The translations under genes were made by a program, and so were the position numbers. This document shows positions 8,780 to 15,346 of a stretch of DNA of 64,000 bases, piece by piece; positions within the stretch are counted from its first letter, which is position 1; every line of letters starts with the position of its first letter. Location: positions 4,526,001 through 4,590,000 of the forward strand of contig NZ_CP102486.1 in NCBI RefSeq assembly GCF_026261605.1, written 5' to 3'. The stretch is from Dechloromonas sp. A34 (lineage in GTDB: Bacteria; Pseudomonadota; Gammaproteobacteria; Burkholderiales; Rhodocyclaceae). The notes under the pieces are model-generated. The model was not told the origin of the DNA, searched no databases, and was given only the letters and a program-made list of their open reading frames with translations.

Positions 8780-9575
8780 CTGAGCGCTTTACAGTTACAG
8801 ACTTAAAGCCAAAGCTGGCCAGCATTTGTTTCACGACGCCCAGATTTGAGGCGTTTTTCGGACCGAGTACAACCTCTTTAATAAGGTCATCGGGCTCAAT
8901 CATCGAGAGAGACAATTCGTAGTAGTTGCGGATTTCACTTTCAGTAGCACGAAACTTCCGTGAGGCTATTGCGCCGCCCGCAAAGGCAACCTGAGAGTCG
9001 TTCAGGTGAGGTGTCAGAATGAGCCTAAATTCATCCTCCTCCTCAAAGGCTTTGGATTTAACAGCCCATCGTTCCTTGCCTAGGGTCTGGAGATAGTCCA
9101 CAGATGGCTTGTCGCCACCGCTGATCAGCGTTTTGTGAAGCTTGTTTAATAGATCCTTGCTTAGGTCCTTAGTCTCGTCCGCATAGGTGACTGGATAAAG
9201 TAAGCCGATAGATGAACCTTTGATGATTTTTTTTAGTGCCTCGCTATTAAAGCCAATGGACACACCCTTGCCATCGCCTGCATATCCGCGCCATTGGCTT
9301 AGCATATCGCCGTGCGTTGTCAGGCAATTCACGAAAAACTCAAATTGATCCAGACTTGCAAGTACTTCATTGATCTTGTTTTCTGCGATCGTAAGCGTGT
9401 CCGCATAGTTGCGAGCTAACCTATTAAAAATCTCGCCCTCTGCTGAGTCATTTAGATGCCACTTGCTACTCAGCCAAATCGCACGATGTTGAACAATGCT
9501 CAGCAGCACGGGTTGGGTGGTGTAGTGATACAGGATGTCTGGAATAACCTTTTTCATTGTCGTTTTGGATTTCAT
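8763..9575 (-). CDS. DUF2971 family protein
   Basis: A 270-residue soluble protein that fits the DUF2971 family: near the N-terminus ILYHYTTQ, then AIWLSSKWHLNDSAEGE, then LSQWRGYAGDGKGVSIGF, and later EDEFRLIL. Members are widespread in islands and phage-related loci; the biochemical activity is not known to me. The start may be the ATG at 9575 or the one at 9557 (MKKVIPDILYHYT), which fits family N-termini better. The stop overlaps the start of the nuclease-like gene by 17 bp, so these two are likely one functional unit. Confidence 0.7.
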   Translation of the reverse strand: MKSKTTMKKVIPDILYHYTTQPVLLSIVQHRAIWLSSKWHLNDSAEGEIFNRLARNYADTLTIAENKINEVLASLDQFEFFVNCLTTHGDMLSQWRGYAGDGKGVSIGFNSEALKKIIKGSSIGLLYPVTYADETKDLSKDLLNKLHKTLISGGDKPSVDYLQTLGKERWAVKSKAFEEEDEFRLILTPHLNDSQVAFAGGAIASRKFRATESEIRNYYELSLSMIEPDDLIKEVVLGPKNASNLGVVKQMLASFGFKSVTVKRSVASYR

Positions 9576-9775
9576 CGCGAAGCAAGTTCTATGTTGAAAT
9601 AGAGGGCAGCCTCTTCTTCACCCATGAATCTGGAGTGGCGAGACTCATGCGCCGAGTATTTTGTCTCAATCGGTTGGATAGTATTACGATAATTCCACGT
9701 AGCTATACCAATGCATGATGAATACTTCGTCTGTGTCATTTTTTGGCGCCTTATCTGCGCCACGCGCCATTCCAC
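9572..9775 (-). CDS. small ORF overlapping the DUF2971 start
   Basis: A 67-residue frame (MEWRVAQIRRQKMTQTKY...) whose TGA stop overlaps the ATG at 9575 in an ATGA arrangement, typical of translational coupling. No family is recognised. It may be a leader or a small third component of the DUF2971/nuclease pair, or simply chance open frame. No convincing ribosome binding site is visible. Confidence 0.3.
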   Translation of the reverse strand: MEWRVAQIRRQKMTQTKYSSCIGIATWNYRNTIQPIETKYSAHESRHSRFMGEEEAALYFNIELASR

Positions 9776-10195
9776 AGCGTCGTTGCGTTGATCACGCTAA
9801 TCAGCAGCTTAAATACCTTGCACCTGCATCAATTAGCATCTAACTCGCCCTGACTACCGCCAACCCTTGCCAGTTCGTTGTATACGCGGGCGACAAATTG
9901 CCTCGACGCATCTGTCATGACTGCTCAATACCTTCGGCTGCTAGATGCGAAATCGCGCTGTGTTGACCACTGAATCGCATCCAATCTGACCAGACGAAAT
10001 CATCAACTTGACCAGCCAAAGCCGAACAGCAGTAGCGTGCCCGATGCGGAAGTTGCAAGTTTGAAGAAGCGGACGTTCAGGAACGTGAAGGTGAGAGGCG
10101 ATGGTCCGGCCTCGCTGGCACAGTATCCCAGCGGCGAAGCCGCGCCTCGACCGTAGTGATAGCAAGCACGCGCAAAATTGTTGAAAGGGTGTTGC
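9776..10195. other. island non-coding stretch, no gene seen
   Basis: About 420 bp between the small ORF and the zinc-finger gene. The only sizeable frame (9941-10165, minus) has unlikely composition and no ribosome binding site. I see no RNA gene or clear repeat here. If the zinc-finger gene is an integron cassette, its own attC should lie here in the minus sense, but I could not find a convincing one. Confidence 0.5.
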
Positions 10196-10486
10196 TCATT
10201 TCTTCTTTCCTAAGCCAACGGCTCCTCCCGGAACAACTGAAAACCACTTTGCAGAGTTACGCACTTCCTTACTAAATATTGGCTTCCCGGCCATTTTGGC
10301 GCCTTCGGCCACAACCCTCTTAGTATTCAGTACGTTTTCTCCGCGCTCCACTGCAACCTTAATTGCAGCAACAAATTCGTCTGGGCTGATATCGGGATGC
10401 TTCTTGTTCTTGTGCTTCAGCGCGCGCTTTGCGAGGAACTTTTCACCGCAAATTGGGCAGTTGATGTCTAGTTGCCATTCCTTCAT
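10196..10486 (-). CDS. small C2H2-type zinc-finger protein, cassette-like
   Basis: A 96-residue protein beginning MKEWQLDINCPICGEKF. C10, C13, H25 and H30 form a C-x2-C-x11-H-x4-H pattern, a plausible zinc finger; the rest is basic and ends GLGKKK. I recognise no named family. Its ATG lies 18 bp after a GTTAG that would be the R' box of the attC-like site once the MITE-like insertion is mentally removed. That is the spacing expected for the first gene of an integron cassette. A role in nucleic-acid binding is inferred from the finger and basic tail. Confidence 0.6.
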   Translation of the reverse strand: MKEWQLDINCPICGEKFLAKRALKHKNKKHPDISPDEFVAAIKVAVERGENVLNTKRVVAEGAKMAGKPIFSKEVRNSAKWFSVVPGGAVGLGKKK

Positions 10487-10504
10487 TGCAGACTACTCAC
10501 TAAC

Positions 10505-10674
10505 GAGGGTGTAGAAAAACTAGGGCCGAAGGTTTTGACCCCAAAGCGTTCCCCATTTTGGGCAAAAAGCGGCCCACACAACAGCCACCGTTCTCCACTC
10601 TCTTGATAATTCCATTAGCTTTATTCACCCGAATCTCCACGTCAAAAACCACCAAAAGGTTTTTCTACAGCCTC
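10505..10674. mobile_element. MITE-like element, 170 bp
   Basis: A 16-bp terminal inverted repeat (GAGGGTGTAGAAAAAC at 10505-10520; reverse complement GAGGCTGTAGAAAAAC at 10659-10674) matches at 15 of 16 positions. It is flanked by AAC on both sides (10502-10504 and 10675-10677), a 3-bp target duplication. There is no open frame inside, so it would have to be moved by a transposase encoded elsewhere. It sits exactly in one arm of the attC-like site. Confidence 0.65.
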
Positions 10675-10737
10675 AACGTAGAAGTGAGCGGCCTGCGCGG
10701 CATTTCGCGCAGGTCCGCTCGACTGCCGGGTTAGAAG
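10670..10737 (-). other. integron attC-like recombination site
   Basis: In the minus sense: CTAAC (R'' box, 10734-10730), a 9-bp spacer, GAGCGGACC, CTGCGCG, a 6-nt loop, CGCGCAG, GGCCGCTC, an 8-nt spacer, then GTT (R' box at 10677). The two arms pair perfectly except for one extra A in the left arm (10714), like the extrahelical base seen in known attC sites. Without the MITE-like insertion the R' side would read GTTAG, fully complementary to CTAAC. The site lies 24 bp past the stop of the 46-residue gene. No integron integrase is in the window. Confidence 0.55.
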
Positions 10738-10760
10738 GGCAAATTAACGAGAGTTGCTTG

Positions 10761-10901
10761 TCATTTACTTTTTTTCGGATTGCTAGATTTGCTAGGTTTG
10801 AGGGACGGTGTATTCCCTGGTGTTGTTTTGTTATCACGGCGGCGCTGATCCGGTTTCCCTGTTGATTTTGCTATCGGCTTTGGTCCTGGTTTAAGTGTCA
10901 T
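10761..10901 (-). CDS. 46-residue basic, proline/lysine-rich protein, cassette-like
   Basis: A short frame reading MTLKPGPKPIAKSTGKPDQ and ending SNPKKSK. It is very rich in Lys, Pro, Ser and Thr and probably disordered. A good Shine-Dalgarno (GGGAGA) lies about 7 bp before the ATG at 10901. The stop is followed 24 bp later by the attC-like site, the gene-then-attC order of an integron cassette. A GTTAGAAGG at 10952-10944 in the minus sense could be the upstream cassette boundary. Function unknown. Confidence 0.5.
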   Translation of the reverse strand: MTLKPGPKPIAKSTGKPDQRRRDNKTTPGNTPSLKPSKSSNPKKSK

Positions 10902-11618
10902 GAATGCTCTCCCTTGTGGTTTAAAAATTACAGCGTGTGCGTACCTTCTAACAGTTAATAGACGGACCCATGGGTCCGCCTATGCATATTCGAGCGGACG
11001 CCCGAAAAATAACGGAATCCTTGAATTGGCAACGATTTTCGCGCATTGGGCCCGAAGTCTGATTTACGAAAAAGGAGACAGAGCAGCAAGTATCTATTCA
11101 TCTTGCATTGGACTCAAGCGGAATGACCGCTAACGGCAAAATCGTTCAATAACCGCTTTTGGCCGACGGCCGCCCTATGCCAAATCATTGGTCAACGAGA
11201 TGATAGCGCTTGGTCACGTGCCGTGAGATTAAGAGGTCAACTGATTGGAGATTTCGCAGCTAGACATCGCCTTGCACAAAATGACTTCAAATCGGCGGCC
11301 AGCCTGTTCAAGGAAGCACCGGAAGCCAGCGCTGAGCGCAATTGCGGCTCAATGAGAGGGGAGATAGCACGCAACCACAGTCTCCCTAGTGAATCGACGG
11401 CTCACTCCACGCGATCACGAGAAGCCCTTTCGCCACATGCTGGCGCATGGCGCCTTCGACGGCATGTGCATCTCGTTCGAAAACACCGCAAAGGCAGTCG
11501 CTGAGTGCTTCTTGGAGACTCTGTATAAGCCATTTCCAGGATACCCACCGAAGGAAATCAGCTTTAATCTTGATTGAAATCGATTACCGAGGGTACGACT
11601 TGCACGTCTCCGCACAAA
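10902..11618. other. island stretch with only gene remnants
   Basis: About 700 bp with no convincing intact gene. On the plus strand 11389-11577 encodes a plausible protein tail (HMLAHGAFDGMCISFENTAK, then LYKPFPGYPPKEISFNLD), but no coherent N-terminus precedes it, so it may be the fragment of a lost gene. A 14-bp palindrome (GGACCCATGGGTCC) is at 10965-10978. The frame at 10900-11133 looks non-coding. Confidence 0.4.
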
Positions 11619-12896
11619 TTAGCTCTGTGCGGCCTTTTTCTTCATTGGAACTACGTTGTAATCGGCTTTTCCTTGCTCCAAAGCCGACAACATCTTTGCC
11701 CATTTGCAAAGAGCATCCTTTCGCTCATCAAAATAATCATGGCGGTTGTAGATTCCTTCCACCCCTTTGATTTTGTGATTGAGACAGCGCTCTGCAACGA
11801 ATGGATCGACGCCTAACGCAGCCAAATGTGTTCGTGCTGTACGCCGGAAGTCGTGAATTGTGAAATTTTCGACGTCCTTCAGCTTGGGACGAATATGTTT
11901 GGCCAAAGCTGCGTTCAGCGTGTTCAAATCAATATGCGGGATCATGCGGTGCTGCATCTTGCGAGCGGGAAATACATATTTGCTGCCATTCGCCAATCGG
12001 TGCAACTCTTTGAGCGTTTCTACGGCCATCGGCGGTAACGGAATATCGATCGCGGCGCTTGTCTTGGTTCTTTCCTCTGGTAAGTGCCAAATTGCCTTAT
12101 CCAAGTCGAACTCTGCCCAAGGGGCAGCGACAAGTTCTTCCTTTCGGACAGCAAGCAACAATAGCAATCGAATCGCATACATGTTCTCAATTGAGAAGCA
12201 TCCCAACATGTCGCGCATGGCCCCAAAAAGCTTAATAATTTCTTCGCTTGTTAGCCAACGCTCACGGCTTTCTTCTTTCCCGCCGGCGTCTGAAGGGTCA
12301 AATGCACTGGCTGGGTTGTTTTCGACAATGTGCCGCTTAATGGCGAAGTTGAAAATTCGCTTTGTCCAACGCAATACATCGTTTGCGACCGTTGGGGCGC
12401 CACGTTTAACGATAGCCTGCAGCATGTCGTCAATGTCACGGGGCTTAACATCTTCGGCTTTCATCTTGCCAAGTTTTGGCTTGATATCATTCTCAATGCG
12501 GCGACGAACAATGTCTGCGTGCTTCCATTTGGGCAGAATTATTCGCTCAAAAAACTGATCGCACAGTTGATTAACTGTCCAAGCAGCTTTCTCTGCTTCA
12601 ATCTTTTCGATTGCCTCGCGTTTTCTCTCCTGTTTTTCGCCAGCGACATCATGCCCAAGGGCAACTTTTGCGGAGAGCTCACGTGCTGTTTCGCGAGCTT
12701 TAGCCAATGACAACGAGGCAAAGCCCCCCATGTTCATAATGCGTTGCTTGCCGGCAAAGCGATAACGAAACTTCCATACAGGCGAGCTAGCGCTGGCGGG
12801 AAAGCTTAGATAGAGGCCATCGCCATCGGATCGGCCTTCAAAGCGCTCCCCGTTTCTGATCCAGGCACGTATTTGTATGTCCGTTAGCTTGCCCAT
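11619..12896 (-). CDS. P4-type tyrosine recombinase/integrase of the island
   Basis: A 425-residue site-specific recombinase that would catalyse island insertion and excision. The N-terminal arm-type DNA-binding domain (DUF4102-like; LTDIQIRAWIRNGERF, then DGLYLSF) covers about 1-90, then a core-binding domain (about 105-200). The catalytic domain has R251 (AVRKEEL), K278, H348 and R351 (HDFRRTARTHLAALG), H374 (LNH) and nucleophile Y383 (GIYNRHDYF), so all active-site residues are present. It lies next to attR and reads away from yicC. The gene ahead of it overlaps its start by 13 bp and encodes a second copy of the arm domain. Confidence 0.93.
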   Translation of the reverse strand: MGKLTDIQIRAWIRNGERFEGRSDGDGLYLSFPASASSPVWKFRYRFAGKQRIMNMGGFASLSLAKARETARELSAKVALGHDVAGEKQERKREAIEKIEAEKAAWTVNQLCDQFFERIILPKWKHADIVRRRIENDIKPKLGKMKAEDVKPRDIDDMLQAIVKRGAPTVANDVLRWTKRIFNFAIKRHIVENNPASAFDPSDAGGKEESRERWLTSEEIIKLFGAMRDMLGCFSIENMYAIRLLLLLAVRKEELVAAPWAEFDLDKAIWHLPEERTKTSAAIDIPLPPMAVETLKELHRLANGSKYVFPARKMQHRMIPHIDLNTLNAALAKHIRPKLKDVENFTIHDFRRTARTHLAALGVDPFVAERCLNHKIKGVEGIYNRHDYFDERKDALCKWAKMLSALEQGKADYNVVPMKKKAAQS

Positions 12897-13285
12897 GATT
12901 CCTCTCCGTCGAATTCGATGGTTACTGTCATGCGCTTTGCACCATGCAGACTAGCTTCTCTGAGCAGCGCAGAAAAAGTCCTTGCTAGCTCGTGATCGCT
13001 ATCGCTACGTCGTTTGTTTCCAACTGCTGCGATCACACTCTCCTTGTTGTCGATGAGCTTCCGATAGCTACGAGCCAAGTCTCGTGCGGTTTCAAGCGAA
13101 ATGGTTGGGTAATGGCCCAAGGTGAGTTTGTGCTGCTCACCAAATTGACGAAACCTGAATAGCCAAACGGGATTCTTTTGATCGGCTCTGAAACCTAGGT
13201 ACAAGCCGCCACCATCGCCGCGCATTTCAAAACGCTGGTTGCTTTCAATCCATTCGGCAATAAGTTCGTTTGTAAGCTTTTCCAT
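12884..13285 (-). CDS. stand-alone integrase-type arm DNA-binding domain protein
   Basis: A 133-residue protein starting MEKLTNELIAEWIESNQRFEM, then GDGGGLYLGFRADQKNPVWLFRFR. This matches the N-terminal arm-binding domain of the neighbouring integrase (GKLTDIQIRAWIRNGERFEG, DGDGLYLSF, SPVWKFRYRF), with no catalytic domain. The frame is open up to 13348, but that extension contains the arm-type motif, so I prefer the ATG at 13285. It ends 13 bp inside the integrase gene, implying coupled translation. It could compete for arm sites and set the direction of recombination; this is inference. Confidence 0.65.
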   Translation of the reverse strand: MEKLTNELIAEWIESNQRFEMRGDGGGLYLGFRADQKNPVWLFRFRQFGEQHKLTLGHYPTISLETARDLARSYRKLIDNKESVIAAVGNKRRSDSDHELARTFSALLREASLHGAKRMTVTIEFDGEESWAS

Positions 13286-13329
13286 GAGGCACGCGTGTAC
13301 TAATTTCGGATTGGTGTACTTTGGAAAAA

Positions 13330-13346
13330 TACACGCTTCGGTACAC
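13330..13346. promoter_or_regulatory. candidate integrase arm-type site, right end
   Basis: TACACGCTTCGGTACAC, a 16/17 match and same orientation as the motif at 4983-4999. Further GTGTAC words lie at about 13294-13316. The motif is between the arm-domain gene and the attR core, in the region that must also hold the promoter for the integrase genes, so binding here could also repress integrase expression. Confidence 0.5.
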
Positions 13347-13393
13347 ACAAATGGTGCGCTCTAATGAGATTGTAAGCAACCATAAAAAACAAA

Positions 13394-13416
13394 AAACCCC
13401 CGTGGTTAGGGGGTTT
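13394..13416 (-). terminator. rho-independent terminator supplied by the island for yicC
   Basis: Stem AAACCCCC/GGGGGTTT (8 bp) with a 7-nt loop. In the minus sense it is followed by TTTTTTGTTTTTT (13396 down to about 13384). It lies about 40 bp past the yicC stop and inside the island, so it replaces the original yicC terminator that now lies at 4840-4861. Confidence 0.8.
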
Positions 13417-13454
13417 CTAGTCAGTCTTGATTCTTTGTGAGACGACTTGCTCTT

Positions 13455-14321
13455 CTATTCCAAGTTCTGGATTTGCTCGCGCATTTGCTCGATCAGCAGC
13501 TTGAGGTCCATCGCCGCTTGCGAAACCTCTGTGATGGCCGATTTCGAGCCCAGCGTATTGGCCTCGCGGTTGAGTTCCTGCATCAGGAAGTCGAGACGCT
13601 TGCCGCAGGCGCCGCCGTGTTTCAGCACGCGCTCGACTTCGTCGAGATGTGTGGTGAGCCGGCTGAGCTCCTCGGCGACATCGATCCGCGTGGCAAAAAC
13701 GGCCACTTCCTGCAGGATGCGCTCGTCGCTGGCATTGCCCAGGGCTTCGCTCAGGCGCTGGCGCAGCTTGTCGGTGAACAGGGCCTGGGCTTCGGGAATG
13801 CGCGGCGCGACCTGACGGACGATCTCGCGCATGGCATTGACCCGGTCGACGATCATCGCCGCCAGCTTGTCGCCTTCGCGACCGCGGGTCGCCGAGAAAT
13901 CGGCGAGCGCTTCACGGGCCAGCGCCATGACTTCCGGGCCAAGCGCGGCGAAATCGATGCTCTGGTCGCCGAACATGCCGGGCCAGCGCAAGACGTCGTT
14001 GACGGTCAGCGGATTGGCCTCCGGCATTTCGGCGCGAACCTGCTGATTCAGGCTTTTCAGCGAGCCCAGCAGGTCGGCATTGAGCTGCAGTTGCTCGCTG
14101 CGCGCCGTCGCCGCAGTGAAGGCGAGGCGGCACTCGACCTTGCCGCGCGTCAGTTTGGCGGCAAGCAGCTCGCGCAGCGGCATTTCCAGCGCGCGCAGAT
14201 CTTCGGTGATCCGGAAGTGAAAATCGAGATAGCGCGAATTGACGCTTTTAAGTTCAAGTTGCAGCGATCCGCGCTCGACATCGCGCGTTTTAACTGCATA
14301 ACCAGTCATACTACAGATCAT
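13455..14321 (-). CDS. yicC: YicC family endoribonuclease
   Basis: A 288-residue YicC protein; the E. coli member is an endoribonuclease implicated in small-RNA turnover. It begins MICSMTGYAVKTRDVERG, the family's usual N-terminus, with the middle motif VKSVNSRYLDFHFR-like and the conserved C-terminal block (KRLDFLMQELNREANTLGSK, then KLLIEQMREQIQNLE). Length is normal. The gene usually precedes gmk; here an 8.6-kb island separates them. The final codons are those duplicated at the island's left end. A Ser/Thr kinase gene diverges from it 77 bp away. Confidence 0.95.
   Translation of the reverse strand: MICSMTGYAVKTRDVERGSLQLELKSVNSRYLDFHFRITEDLRALEMPLRELLAAKLTRGKVECRLAFTAATARSEQLQLNADLLGSLKSLNQQVRAEMPEANPLTVNDVLRWPGMFGDQSIDFAALGPEVMALAREALADFSATRGREGDKLAAMIVDRVNAMREIVRQVAPRIPEAQALFTDKLRQRLSEALGNASDERILQEVAVFATRIDVAEELSRLTTHLDEVERVLKHGGACGKRLDFLMQELNREANTLGSKSAITEVSQAAMDLKLLIEQMREQIQNLE
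13456..13466. other. right attachment site (attR core) within the yicC 3' end
   Basis: TATTCCAAGTT, identical to 4899-4909. It covers the last codons of yicC (Asn-Leu-Glu-stop in the minus sense), so insertion left yicC intact. Confidence 0.75.
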
Positions 14322-14398
14322 TGTGGGGGAGTCTCCGGCTTTACAGGCCGGACGACACGCCCGAAAATGCCTGAAACTGCATCATAACCGCGAGATAC

Positions 14399-15346
14399 AT
14401 GGCGCAACAAGCCAATCAGCCCTTACCCAATGGCTACCCGCTCGAAGAGTATACGATCGACCGCCAGCTCTCGCTCGGCGGGTTTTCGATCGTCTATCTG
14501 GCGACGGACCCCGAGGGCCGGCAAGTCGCGATCAAGGAATATCTGCCGAACAGCCTGGCCCTGCGCGGCCGGGGCGAAATCAAACCAGTCATCACCTCGG
14601 AGCACCTCGGTGCCTTCCGCTACGGGATGAAATGCTTTTTCGAGGAAGGGCGCTCGCTGGCCCGCCTGTCGCATCCGAACGTGATTCGCGTGTTGAACTT
14701 CTTTCGTGCCAACGACACCGTTTATATGGTTATGGAATACGAACACGGGCGGACCTTGCAGGAGTTCATCCAGAAACACCAGGGGCACATTTCGGAACGC
14801 TTCATCCGCGGTGTCTTCACCCGCATGCTCAACGGCCTGCGCGAAGTCCATTCGCACAAGCTGCTGCACCTCGACCTCAAGCCGTCGAACATCTACCTGC
14901 GCAGCGACAACACGCCGGTGCTGATCGACTTCGGGGCGGCGCGGCAGACCCTGGCCAGCGATCAGCCGATGCTGAAGCCAATGTACACGCCGGGTTTCGC
15001 CTCGCCAGAACATTACGGCGCACGCACCGACCTTGGCCCGTGGAGCGACATTTACAGCGTTGGTGCCTCGATGTATGCCTGCCTGGCCGGTTGCGCCCCG
15101 CAGTCCGCCGACGAGCGACTGAAGAAGGACACCCTGTCGCCGGCCATGATGCGCTGGGACGGCCAGTTCTCGGACCGCCTGCTGGAAATCATCGACTGGT
15201 GTCTGAACCTCAACCATCTTTACCGACCGCAGAGTGTCTTTGCCTTGCAGAAGGCACTGGTCGAAACCGTCACCCCGCCCAGTCCGAAGAGCAATCCGAA
15301 TTGGCTGGGCCGCTTCGTTGAAAAACTCAGGAAGCCCATCAAATGA
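14399..15346 (+). CDS. bacterial Ser/Thr protein kinase
   Basis: A 315-residue Hanks-type kinase. Glycine loop LSLGGFSIVYLA (about 24-35), catalytic Lys46 (VAIKEYLP), catalytic loop HLDLKPSN with D159, DFG at 177-179, and the P+1 region YTPGFASPEHYG. The residue before the catalytic Asp is Leu rather than Arg, so this is a non-RD kinase and may not need activation-loop phosphorylation. There is no transmembrane or extracellular sensor domain; the tail (KPIK) is short and basic. Its stop overlaps the next start (ATGA, 4 bp), which encodes a PP2C phosphatase, so the two form a reversible phosphorylation pair. Targets unknown. Confidence 0.92.
   Translation: MAQQANQPLPNGYPLEEYTIDRQLSLGGFSIVYLATDPEGRQVAIKEYLPNSLALRGRGEIKPVITSEHLGAFRYGMKCFFEEGRSLARLSHPNVIRVLNFFRANDTVYMVMEYEHGRTLQEFIQKHQGHISERFIRGVFTRMLNGLREVHSHKLLHLDLKPSNIYLRSDNTPVLIDFGAARQTLASDQPMLKPMYTPGFASPEHYGARTDLGPWSDIYSVGASMYACLAGCAPQSADERLKKDTLSPAMMRWDGQFSDRLLEIIDWCLNLNHLYRPQSVFALQKALVETVTPPSPKSNPNWLGRFVEKLRKPIK

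Larger units (their letters stand above)
4899..13466. mobile_element. integrase-encoded genomic island inserted at the 3' end of yicC
   Basis: The island is bounded by 11-bp direct repeats, each encoding the last residues of YicC. It has a P4-type tyrosine integrase next to the right end and matching 17-bp motifs just inside both ends. Visibly lower GC and different codon use separate it from the flanks. Cargo: an IS3-family element, a DUF2971 gene plus a PD-(D/E)xK nuclease-like gene, two small cassette-like genes with an attC-like site, a MITE-like element, and a stand-alone arm-domain gene. Removing it would rejoin yicC to its terminator and to the kinase-gmk-rpoZ-spoT genes. I see no conjugation or replication genes. 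Confidence 0.8.

Noticed and set aside
8763..9575. Calling the DUF2971 protein an ADP-ribosyltransferase toxin
   Set aside because: Short HYT and ND motifs are suggestive, but I cannot identify a full catalytic triad from sequence alone.
9941..10165. 74-residue minus-strand frame in the island
   Set aside because: No ribosome binding site, unlikely composition and no recognisable motif.
10930..11010. A second attC-like site upstream of the 46-residue gene
   Set aside because: A GTTAG and a 14-bp palindrome are present, but no matching CTAAC box lies at the right distance, so the structure is incomplete.
10900..11133. 77-residue plus-strand frame in the island
   Set aside because: It overlaps the start region of the 46-residue gene on the other strand, has no ribosome binding site and contains a palindrome; probably non-coding.
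5026..13447. 12-bp repeat TGTGAGACGACT at 5026-5037 and 13436-13447 as the island attachment core
   Set aside because: It lies inside both ends at different distances, and it would put the left 17-bp motif outside the island. The 11-bp repeat with the YicC tail explains the geometry better. The 12-mer could be an accessory site.
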